Under the pieces are notes generated by a model. It was not told where the DNA came from. It searched no databases and saw only the letters and a program-made list of their open reading frames with translations. A stretch of DNA of 64,000 bases from Aquabacterium sp. A3 (GTDB lineage: Bacteria; Pseudomonadota; Gammaproteobacteria; Burkholderiales; Burkholderiaceae_C): contig NZ_JBBPEV010000003.1 in the NCBI RefSeq assembly GCF_038069945.1, positions 62,001 through 126,000 of the forward strand, given 5' to 3'. A program made the position numbers and the translations under genes. Below, in pieces: positions 55,853-64,000 of the stretch (position 1 is the first letter of the stretch; every line of letters starts with the position of its first letter).

Positions 55853-56893
55853 TCAAGCGTGCTTGTCGGCTTCGCTGGTGAAGGCATCAGCATAGAAGAA
55901 CTCGTCGGGCAGGCCGGCCTGGGCCACAAAATCCGTGCGGGCCGACGACACCATCACCGGGGCGCCGCAGGCATACACCTCGTGGCCCGACAGGTCGGGC
56001 AGGTCGGCCAGCACGGCCTGGTGCACGAAGCCCGTGCGGCCCGTCCAGCCATCGTCCAGTTTCGCGTCTGACAGCACCGGCACGTAGCGCAGCCAGGGCA
56101 GCTCGGCGGCTTGCTGCTCGGCCCAGGCGTGCAGGTACAGGTCGGCCTTGGCGCGGCAGCCCCAGTACAGCGTGGTGGGGCGGGTGATGCCCTGGTGGCG
56201 CATGTGCTCGATGATGGCCTTGATGGGCGCGAAGCCCGTGCCCGAGGCCAGCAGCACGATGGACCGGTCCGAGTCTTCACGCAGGAAGAAGGTGCCCTGG
56301 GGGCCTTCCACGCGCAGGATGTCCTTGACCTTCATCTCGCCAAACACCTGGTCGGTGAACAGGCCGCCGGGCATGTGCCGGATGTGCAGCTCCAGCCCAT
56401 TGACCTCGGGGTCGCGCACCGTGTGGGGCGCGTTGGCCATCGAGTAGCTGCGGCGCTGACCGTCTTTCAGGATGAACTCGATGTACTGGCCCGCGCGCCA
56501 GCCAAAGTTGTGCGTGGCCGGCAGTTGCAGGCGCACGATCATCACGTCATCGGCGGCTCGGGTCAGGCTGGTCACGCGGGTGGGCAGCTTCACCACGGGG
56601 AAGTCGTCCAGGCCCACCACCTGCCGGCATTCGATGACCAGATCGGTCTGCGGCGTGGCGCAGCAGGTCAGCAGGTAGCCCGCGGCCTCTTCGGCCTCGC
56701 TCAGGGCCTTGGCCTGGTGCGCGCCGTGGATCACACGCCCCTCGATCAGCTTGCATTTGCACGATCCGCACGCGCCATCCTTGCAGCCATACGGCAGGCC
56801 CACGCCAGCGTGCAAGGCGGCGCTGAGCACCGTCTCATCTCGCTGCATGCTGAAGGCGCGGTCGCTGGGTTGAATCCGGACGTTGAAACTCAT
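55853..56893 (-). CDS. 2Fe-2S ferredoxin/flavin reductase (CDP-6-deoxy-delta-3,4-glucoseen reductase-like)
   Basis: The 346-residue protein has three parts. The N-terminal plant-type ferredoxin domain (1-90) has cysteines in YGCKDGACGSCKC and LLTCCATP. The FAD-binding barrel contains GQYIEFILKDGQRRSYSMAN. The NAD-binding domain contains LLASGTGFAPIKAIIEHM, LYWGCRAKADLY and YACGAPVMV. It moves electrons from NAD(P)H via FAD to the 2Fe-2S centre. This architecture is often annotated as the AscD-like reductase; its physiological partner in Burkholderiales is not certain. Confidence 0.9.
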   Translation of the reverse strand: MSFNVRIQPSDRAFSMQRDETVLSAALHAGVGLPYGCKDGACGSCKCKLIEGRVIHGAHQAKALSEAEEAAGYLLTCCATPQTDLVIECRQVVGLDDFPVVKLPTRVTSLTRAADDVMIVRLQLPATHNFGWRAGQYIEFILKDGQRRSYSMANAPHTVRDPEVNGLELHIRHMPGGLFTDQVFGEMKVKDILRVEGPQGTFFLREDSDRSIVLLASGTGFAPIKAIIEHMRHQGITRPTTLYWGCRAKADLYLHAWAEQQAAELPWLRYVPVLSDAKLDDGWTGRTGFVHQAVLADLPDLSGHEVYACGAPVMVSSARTDFVAQAGLPDEFFYADAFTSEADKHA

Positions 56894-56983
56894 GGTCTGA
56901 ATCCTGGGCTCGTGTGCACAATCGGGCAGGGGTCAAAACCCCGGATTTTCGCTCACTCTCTGGCCTCACCTGGTGCCTGCTTC

Positions 56984-57913
56984 ATGATCCCCATCAGCCG
57001 ACCTGCCCGTTTTCGTCGTTCTCGCGTGCTCATCGTGGGTTGTGGGGATGTGGGCGTGCGCAGTCTGAGCGGCTTGCGCCATGCCGTGGTGCGGGTGCTC
57101 AGCTCCAGTGCCGAGCGGTTGCCGGGCTTGCGTGCGCAAGGCGTGACCCCCTTGCTGGGCAACCTGGACGAGCCCACCACGCTGGCCCGCCTCTCGGGTC
57201 TGGCCACGCGCGTGTTGCACCTGGCGCCGCCGCCGTCGTCCGGTCGCAGCGATCCCCGCACGCGTCACCTGCTGCAGGCCCTGGCGCGGCGTGGGGGCGT
57301 GCGCAGCCTGGTCTATGGCAGCACCTCGGGCGTGTATGGCGATGCGCAGGGCGCACGCTTTGACGAGACCCGCGCCGTGCACCCCACCACCGACCGCGCC
57401 TGGCGCCGGGTGGATGCTGAACGTCAGGTGCGCCTCTGGGGGCGTCAGCAGAATGCGTCGTCGGGTGCGCGCGCCTGCATCCTGCGCATTCCCGGCATCT
57501 ATGCGCTCGACCGCGAGGGTGGCGATCCGCGTGACCGCGTGCGCCGGGGTGCGCCGCTGCTCGCGCCCGCCGATGACGTCTACACCAACCACATCCATGC
57601 CGACGACCTGGCGCGGGCCTGTGTGCTGGCCCTGTGGCGCGGGCGCCCGGGCCGTGTGCTGCACGTGTGCGACGACACCGAGTTGCGCATGGGCGATTAC
57701 TTCGACGTGGTGGCCGATGGCTTTGGCCTGCCCCGCGCGCCCCGCCTGAGCCGCGATGAGGCCCGCACCCAACTGAGCGCCATGCAGTGGTCGTTCATGA
57801 GCGAGTCGCGGCGGCTGGTGAACCAGCGCCTGAAGACCGAGCTGCGGCTGGTGTTGCGCCATGCCACCGTTCAGGACGGGCTGGGCTTGCGGGCGGCCCC
57901 GCAGCACACCTGA
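56984..57913 (+). CDS. NAD(P)-binding epimerase/dehydratase-like protein (YeeZ-like)
   Basis: The 309 residues start at the ATG at 56984. The Rossmann loop is RVLIVGCGDVGVRSLSG. SLVYGSTSGVYGDAQGARFD is the atypical-SDR region with Ser/Thr and Tyr, and CILRIPGIYALDRE and YTNHIHADDLARACVLALWR match YeeZ-type SDRs. The classical Y-x3-K is not obvious, so activity is uncertain. It is divergent from the reductase, with about 90 bp between them. Confidence 0.85.
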   Translation: MIPISRPARFRRSRVLIVGCGDVGVRSLSGLRHAVVRVLSSSAERLPGLRAQGVTPLLGNLDEPTTLARLSGLATRVLHLAPPPSSGRSDPRTRHLLQALARRGGVRSLVYGSTSGVYGDAQGARFDETRAVHPTTDRAWRRVDAERQVRLWGRQQNASSGARACILRIPGIYALDREGGDPRDRVRRGAPLLAPADDVYTNHIHADDLARACVLALWRGRPGRVLHVCDDTELRMGDYFDVVADGFGLPRAPRLSRDEARTQLSAMQWSFMSESRRLVNQRLKTELRLVLRHATVQDGLGLRAAPQHT

Positions 57914-58003
57914 GTGCGGGCCCCCGTATGGGGGTGCCCTGTCATGAACCTGTCACGGCCTGCTATCGTTGCCGGATCATTTTTCGTCATCCGGGAGTGC
58001 CGC

Positions 58004-59002
58004 GTGCGTCTTCGTTCGTCTTTTGCTTCGGTGCTGGCCGCTTCGGTGCTGGCCGTGTCGTTCAGTGTGGCGCCCTCGACGGCGCTGGCCTACAGCCAGG
58101 TGGTGGCCTTTGGCGACAGCCTGTCCGACACCGGCAATCTGCTGGCGCGTTTGCAGCCCTATGGTCTGACGGTGCCCAACGCGCCCTATGTGGACGGCCG
58201 TTTCACCAACGGCCCGGTGGCGGTGGAGGTGCTGGCCGATGCCCTGGGCGTGTCGCTCACCAGTTACGCCTATGGTGGCGCCCTGACGGGCACGCTCAAT
58301 CAGTTTCAGATCAGCGTGCCGGCATCGGCGCCCCTGGTGGCTGGCACGGGCATGGCCAGCCAGGTGAGTGCCTACACCAGCTCTGGCCTGCTGGACGCCC
58401 AGGCCCTGCACGTGGTGTGGGGCGGGGGCAATGACTTCCTGGCCGCGCTGTCCGGTGGTGACCTGAGCGTGTTGCCCTCGGTGGTGGGCACGGCCGTGCA
58501 GAACCTGACGGGACAGGTGCAAAGCCTGTATGGCGCCGGCGCACGCTCGTTCCTGGTGCCGCTGATGCCCGACTTTGCCACCAGCTACCTGGGCACCTCG
58601 GGCGCCTATGCCACGGCCCAGCTCAGTGGCTTGAGCATGAGCTTCAACCAGGCGTTGAGCGGTGCCATGGCCTCGCTGGGCGCGGCCTTGCCCGGCGCCG
58701 ACATCGTGGTCTTCAACACGCCAGAGGTGCTGGCCGCCGTGCGCGCACAGATCGCTGCCGAAGGCGGCAACGTGACCGACCGTTGCTGGAGCGGCACTTA
58801 CCTGGGCCAAGGCAGCACGCCCGCGTGTGGCAACCCAGACAGCTACTTCCTGTTCGACAGCGTGCACCCCACGGCCCGCGTCCATGCGGCGGTGGGCCTG
58901 GCCATGGCCGCTGCCGTGCCAGAGCCCTCGACCTGGGCCTTGCTGGTGGCCGGGCTGGTGTGTGTGGGCGTGGCCGCCTTGCGCCGCCGCTCGCACGCCT
59001 GA
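58004..59002 (+). CDS. GDSL-type esterase with PEP-CTERM anchor
   Basis: The 332 residues start at the GTG at 58004, with CGGGAG (57992-57997) upstream. A signal peptide ends near STALA (about 25-29). The GDSL nucleophile block VAFGDSLSDTGNLLARL puts Ser39 at the active site. WGGGNDFLAAL carries the block III Gly-Asn, and FDSVHPTARVHAAV carries the Asp/His pair. The C-terminal VPEPSTWALLVAGL with a hydrophobic helix and ALRRRSHA is a PEP-CTERM tail. It is a secreted lipase/esterase-type enzyme sorted by an exosortase encoded elsewhere. Confidence 0.9.
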   Translation: MRLRSSFASVLAASVLAVSFSVAPSTALAYSQVVAFGDSLSDTGNLLARLQPYGLTVPNAPYVDGRFTNGPVAVEVLADALGVSLTSYAYGGALTGTLNQFQISVPASAPLVAGTGMASQVSAYTSSGLLDAQALHVVWGGGNDFLAALSGGDLSVLPSVVGTAVQNLTGQVQSLYGAGARSFLVPLMPDFATSYLGTSGAYATAQLSGLSMSFNQALSGAMASLGAALPGADIVVFNTPEVLAAVRAQIAAEGGNVTDRCWSGTYLGQGSTPACGNPDSYFLFDSVHPTARVHAAVGLAMAAAVPEPSTWALLVAGLVCVGVAALRRRSHA

Positions 59003-59024
59003 TCAGGCGCGCCCTCCCGGCGCC

Positions 59025-59678
59025 TTACCCGGGGGCGGCGGTCTTGGGCTTGAAGCGGCACTGCTCGCGCACGCCGCATTCCCAGCAGCGTGGCTTGCGG
59101 GCCTGGCACACATAGCGCCCGTGCAAGATCAGCCAGTGGTGAGCGTGCTGCAGGTAGTCGGGCGGGATGCGCTTGAGCAGTTTTTGCTCCACGGCCAAAG
59201 GCGTCTTGCCCAGGGCCAGCCCCGTGCGGTTGCCCACACGGAAGATGTGGGTGTCCACCGCCATGGTGGGCTCGCCAAAGGCCACGTTCAGCACCACATT
59301 GGCCGTTTTGCGCCCCACGCCCGGCAGCGCTTCCAGGGCCTCGCGTGAGCGGGGCACCTCGCCGCCATGCAGCTCGATGAGCATGCGGCAGGTTTCCAGC
59401 AGGTGTTTGGCCTTGCTTTTGTACAGCCCGATGGTCTTGATGTACTCGCACAGGCCATCCAGTCCCAGGTCCAGGATGGCCTGGGGTGTGTTGGCCACCG
59501 GGAACAACTTGCGCGTGGCCTTGTTCACCCCCACGTCCGTGGCCTGCGCCGACAGCAGCACCGCCGTCAGCAGCTCAAAGGGCGAGCTGTATTCCAGCTC
59601 GGTTTCCGGATGGGGGTTGGCGGCCTGGAAGGTGGCGAACATCTGGTCGATGTCGGCGCGGGTCATGGGGCTGGGCAT
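59025..59678 (-). CDS. nth: Endonuclease III
   Basis: The 217-residue DNA glycosylase/AP lyase removes oxidised pyrimidines. The helix-hairpin-helix is EALPGVGRKTANVVL with catalytic Lys124, and Asp142 is in MAVDTHIFRV. The 4Fe-4S cluster ligands are C191-x6-C198-x2-C201-x5-C207. All catalytic residues are present. It is convergent with the GDSL gene. Confidence 0.97.
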   Translation of the reverse strand: MPSPMTRADIDQMFATFQAANPHPETELEYSSPFELLTAVLLSAQATDVGVNKATRKLFPVANTPQAILDLGLDGLCEYIKTIGLYKSKAKHLLETCRMLIELHGGEVPRSREALEALPGVGRKTANVVLNVAFGEPTMAVDTHIFRVGNRTGLALGKTPLAVEQKLLKRIPPDYLQHAHHWLILHGRYVCQARKPRCWECGVREQCRFKPKTAAPG

Positions 59679-59703
59679 GTTGGCGCGAGCGAAAAGCAGG
59701 TGC

Positions 59704-60213
59704 TCAAATCAGCACGACGCTGTCTGGCAGTTCATTGAGTCGACGGACCTGGCTGGCCGCCGGGTGGTGCAGGCGAAGCAGTTCGCACACGCGGTCGATG
59801 GCCTGCAGCAGGCCGTCCTCAACCGTGTGGTCGCGCAGGGCTTGGGACAACTCGGCCACCAGGGCGCGCCACTGGCTGTCAGGCACCAGCTGGGCCAGGC
59901 CTCGGTCGGCCAGGACCTCGATGCGGCGGTCGGCCAGCAGCAGGTAGATCAGCACGCCATTGTTGTGCTCGGTGTCCCACACGCGCAGTTGGCTGAACAG
60001 GTCCAGCGCGCGATCGCGCGCATCCACGCCGCGCCACAGGTGGGGCACGTCCAGCCCGCCTTCCACGCACACCCGCAGTTCACCCAAGTGCCGGGCTTCG
60101 CTGTCGCGCACGGCGTTTTCCAGGCGCTTGAGGCCCTCGGGGGTGATCAGGCGTTGGGCGTCGTCCGCGTCCAGCCACAGGTGTTGGGCCCAGCGCATCA
60201 GGGTTCGTTTCAT
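59704..60213 (-). CDS. TPM domain protein, C-terminal gene of the lemA operon
   Basis: The 169 residues start at the ATG at 60213. TPM-like motifs are LKRLENAVRDSEARHLGELR, ARDRALDLFSQLRVWDTEHN, NGVLIYLLLADRRIEVLADR and LVAELSQALRDHTVEDGL. There is no signal peptide or membrane helix, unlike its neighbour, so it is probably cytosolic or membrane-associated by contact. The order LemA-TPM-TPM is common in beta-proteobacteria, with function unresolved. Confidence 0.85.
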   Translation of the reverse strand: MKRTLMRWAQHLWLDADDAQRLITPEGLKRLENAVRDSEARHLGELRVCVEGGLDVPHLWRGVDARDRALDLFSQLRVWDTEHNNGVLIYLLLADRRIEVLADRGLAQLVPDSQWRALVAELSQALRDHTVEDGLLQAIDRVCELLRLHHPAASQVRRLNELPDSVVLI

Positions 60214-60223
60214 GGGCTGAACC

Positions 60224-61189
60224 TTACCAGCGACCCGAGGCGCCGCCACCGCCGAACGAGCCACCGCCGCCCGACGAGAATCCACCTCCGCCGCCACCCA
60301 AGCCGCCCCCGCCACCCCAGCCACCGCCCATGGGTGGGCCACCCCAGCCGCCACGGCCAGGGCGTCCACCCCTGTGGCCCATGGCCAGCGCCAGCACCGA
60401 GGCCAAGGGCCATGCCAGCAGTCCCAGCAGCACGCTGGTGGTGATGACCCAGACCGCGCCACCGGCCAGGCCGCCTGTGAGCGCGGCTCCCCATTTGCGG
60501 CCCACCAGCGCGCTCAGGATGCCGTGCACGAAGGGCACGCCGAACAAGCCAAAGACGACCAGGGTGTTGAGGTCCAGACCTGGCGGAGGTGATGGGGTCG
60601 AGGCGCTTGGGGGTGGCAAGCCTTCACCGGCGATGAGTTGCCCTATTTGCTGAACCCCTGCCTGAAGCCCACCCGCGAAATCACCTTGGCGGAAGGCCGG
60701 CGTGATGGCGCCTTCGATGATGCGGCTGGCGGCCAGATCGGGAATGGCACCCTCCAGCGCGCGGGCCACCTCGATGCGCACGCGGCGGTCATCTTTGGCC
60801 ACGATCAGCAGCACGCCATCTCCCACCTCCTTGCGCCCGATCTTCCACGCATCGGCCACGCGCCAGGCGTAGGCGGCGATGTCTTCCGGTTGGGTGCTGG
60901 CCACGATCAGCACCACCACCTGCGCGCCGTGCTGTGTTTCGATGGCCGCCAGCTGTTGCTTCAGCGCGGCCAGCGCCGAGGCGTCCAGGGTGCCGGTCTG
61001 GTCCATGACCTGTGCCGACAGCGCCGGCACGGCTTGAACGCCTCCGCTGGCAGGGGCTTGGGCGTGGGCCAGTCCCATCGCGCCGCACAGGCACAGGGCG
61101 ACCATGGCCATCAGGGCTGTCATGGCCACCTGCCACGGGTGGCACCAGGGGCGGGCGGACATCATCCTGGCCTTCTCCGCCAGGTTCAT
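60224..61189 (-). CDS. TPM domain protein YgcG-like, with glycine-rich tail
   Basis: The 321-residue protein has a signal peptide (about 20-44, ending GLAHAQ). The TPM domain covers about 55-190 (QVMDQTGTLDASALAALKQQ, GAQVVVLIVASTQPEDIAAY, VGDGVLLIVAKDDRRVRIEV). A membrane helix pair follows at about 235-275. The end is a Gly/Trp/Ser-rich tail (GGGGGGFSSGGGGSFGGGGA) typical of YgcG/DUF477 proteins. It probably sits at the inner membrane facing the periplasm. The start overlaps the lemA stop by four bases. Confidence 0.9.
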   Translation of the reverse strand: MNLAEKARMMSARPWCHPWQVAMTALMAMVALCLCGAMGLAHAQAPASGGVQAVPALSAQVMDQTGTLDASALAALKQQLAAIETQHGAQVVVLIVASTQPEDIAAYAWRVADAWKIGRKEVGDGVLLIVAKDDRRVRIEVARALEGAIPDLAASRIIEGAITPAFRQGDFAGGLQAGVQQIGQLIAGEGLPPPSASTPSPPPGLDLNTLVVFGLFGVPFVHGILSALVGRKWGAALTGGLAGGAVWVITTSVLLGLLAWPLASVLALAMGHRGGRPGRGGWGGPPMGGGWGGGGGLGGGGGGFSSGGGGSFGGGGASGRW

Positions 61190-61806
61190 TTCGCGCCGAA
61201 GTCCACCGTGGGCGGCGCACTGATCTGGGCTTCGTTTTGCACCGTGAAGTTGGGCTTGGGCTCGTAGCTGAACAGCATGGCCGTCAGGTTGGTCGGGAAG
61301 CTGCGCGCCAGCACGTTGTAGCTTTGAACCGACTGGATGTACTGGTTGCGGGCCACGGTGATGCGGTTCTCGGTGCCTTCCAGTTGCACGCGCAGGTCTT
61401 GAAAGCCTTGATTGGCCTTGAGGTTGGGGTAGTTCTCGGTGACCATCATCAGGCGCGACAGGGCGCCCGACAGTTCGCCCTGGGCCTGCTGGAACTGGTT
61501 GAATGCCTCGGGGTTGTTGATGAGCTCGGGCGTGGCCTGGATGCTGGTGGCACGCGAGCGCGCCTCGATGACCCGGGTGAGGGTTTCCTGCTCGAAGTTG
61601 GCTTCACCTTTGACGGTGGCCACGATGTTGGGGATCAGGTCGGCGCGGCGCTGGTATTGATTCAGCACCTCGGACCACGCGGCCTTGGTGGCCTCATCCT
61701 GTCGCTGGAAGTCGTTGTAGCCGCAGCCACTGAGGGCCACGGTGGTGCTCAGTGCACCAACGAGGATCAGGCGCTGCATGGCCCGTGCGGAAACGTGTGT
61801 GAACAT
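61186..61806 (-). CDS. lemA: LemA family lipoprotein
   Basis: The 206 residues start at the ATG at 61806, preceded by AGAGGTCG. The lipobox is LSGC (signal ending VALSGCG). The helical LemA core follows: QDEATKAAWSEVLNQYQRRA, DLIPNIVATVKGEANFEQET, QFQQAQGELSGALSRLM and VTENYPNLKANQGFQDLRVQ, then LEGTENRITVARNQYIQSVQ. LemA and YgcG-like proteins are thought to act together at the envelope. It is the first gene of the three-gene minus-strand operon. Confidence 0.93.
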   Translation of the reverse strand: MFTHVSARAMQRLILVGALSTTVALSGCGYNDFQRQDEATKAAWSEVLNQYQRRADLIPNIVATVKGEANFEQETLTRVIEARSRATSIQATPELINNPEAFNQFQQAQGELSGALSRLMMVTENYPNLKANQGFQDLRVQLEGTENRITVARNQYIQSVQSYNVLARSFPTNLTAMLFSYEPKPNFTVQNEAQISAPPTVDFGAK

Positions 61807-61932
61807 GGGTCGACCTCTTTGAGCGGTGGGCACCTGCCTGCTGGCGTGCCCGTCCTGGCAGCATAAATCAGGTCGACGGTGGCCCTCTTCAAGGGGCCAT
61901 CAATTCAAGAGGCCATCAATTGGCCATCGTGT

Positions 61933-62145
61933 TCAGGCCGGCTGCAGGCTCACGCAGGACAGCACTTCGTGCGCCCGCGACATGGGGTAGCGATCACGCA
62001 CGATGCGGATGGCGCCCATGGGCGTGTCGGCCATCACCTTGAGCACGCGTTTGACCGCCTGCTGAGAGGGCTTGACCACCACCAGGGTCGAGACTTCGAA
62101 CAGCTTCATGGCCGGCTCGATGGCCAGGTTCATCAATGCACGCAT
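61933..62145 (-). CDS. Small protein of unknown function
   Basis: The 70 residues start at the ATG at 62145, after GAGGAG (good Shine-Dalgarno). MNLAIEPAMKLFEVSTLVVV, PSQQAVKRVLKVMADTPMGA and IRIVRDRYPMSRAHEV suggest an alpha/beta mini-domain. I recognise no family. It sits alone, with about 125 bp to lemA and 200 bp to exeM. Confidence 0.55.
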   Translation of the reverse strand: MRALMNLAIEPAMKLFEVSTLVVVKPSQQAVKRVLKVMADTPMGAIRIVRDRYPMSRAHEVLSCVSLQPA

Positions 62146-62313
62146 GCAGATCTCCTCTTCTTGACGAACAGCGTCACGTTTCGTCCATGCTTTAAGCATG
62201 CATTTTGTGGGCCAGCCGTGACATGGGGATGACCCTCGACAAAAAATGAAGTTGTGTGAGGCCTGCACGCCTGGGAATTTTCATTGGTGTTGGCCTGCTG
62301 AAACAGGGTTGTT

Positions 62314-62337
62314 CCCCGGGAGCTCGCGCTCCCGGGG
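62314..62337. terminator. Perfect 10-bp hairpin after the nuclease gene
   Basis: CCCCGGGAGC (62314-62323) and GCTCCCGGGG (62328-62337) flank TCGC. It lies 8 bases past the stop of the minus-strand nuclease gene. There is no T-tract beyond it on that strand, so it may act as a 3' stabiliser or an incomplete terminator. Confidence 0.45.
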
Positions 62338-62345
62338 GCGCAGCC

Positions 62346-64000
<1,655 letters not shown>

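Overview
The window is a gene-dense, high-GC chromosomal stretch that reads as a member of the Burkholderiales, most likely in or near the Comamonadaceae / Rubrivivax-Leptothrix-Aquabacterium group. The grounds are a DUF3717 protein (a domain I know from Burkholderiales), two PEP-CTERM proteins, a FIST-type cytoplasmic chemoreceptor, LivHMGF and MinCDE of beta-proteobacterial type, and lipoproteins with classical lipoboxes. The genus is an inference. I see no rRNA, tRNA, CRISPR array, insertion sequence or prophage, and no gap longer than about 300 bases without a gene.

Layout. 1-4018: a 5'-truncated NCS1-permease/hybrid-histidine-kinase fusion with its overlapping LuxR-type response regulator. 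4067-8968: a PEP-CTERM protein, a DUF2167 membrane protein, purN and trpS (divergent), a DUF3717-DUF1289 protein and a GNAT-like protein. 9112-14211: a PPK2, a FIST-MCP receptor, glnS and ybaN. 14219-18626: slyX and an HxlR regulator divergent from an alpha/beta hydrolase across a clear 50-bp dyad, then a renalase-like flavoprotein, a tail-anchored coiled-coil protein and an MBL-fold lipoprotein. 18643-24140 (minus): NYN-LOTUS protein, SF1 helicase, rbgA and dusC. 24209-26158: HDOD protein and DUF808 protein. 26148-29852 (minus): a six-TM hybrid kinase, a LuxI/FeeM-like acyltransferase and an orphan ParA. 29947-31837 (minus): minCDE. 31940-39622: MgtC/DUF4010 protein, a six-TM protein, ygiQ, a Tim44-like protein, a MerR-family regulator and an SDR. 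39578-44170: ABC exporter, second PPK2, PlsC-type acyltransferase and an unknown envelope protein. 44206-48563 (minus): class II aldolase, malonyl-CoA synthetase, acyl-CoA ligase and S4 protein. 48660-53817 (plus): aldehyde dehydrogenase and livHMGF. 53886-55359: a toxin-antitoxin pair and a low-GC lipoprotein, an accessory-looking island. 55398-59678: HIT protein, ferredoxin-type reductase, YeeZ-like protein, PEP-CTERM GDSL hydrolase and endonuclease III. 59704-62145: a lemA-TPM-TPM operon and a small protein. 62346-64000: a truncated secreted ExeM-type nuclease.

Most of the window is core metabolism, translation and cell division. The most interesting segment is 26148-29084. A predicted acyltransferase with LuxI/FeeM-like landmarks lies just upstream, on the same strand, of a membrane hybrid histidine kinase whose six-TM sensor half is clearly lower in GC than its kinase half. 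The acyltransferase promoter carries repeated TGTGAAA/TTTCACA elements. This could be an undescribed small-molecule synthase/sensor pair; that is an inference from gene order and motifs.
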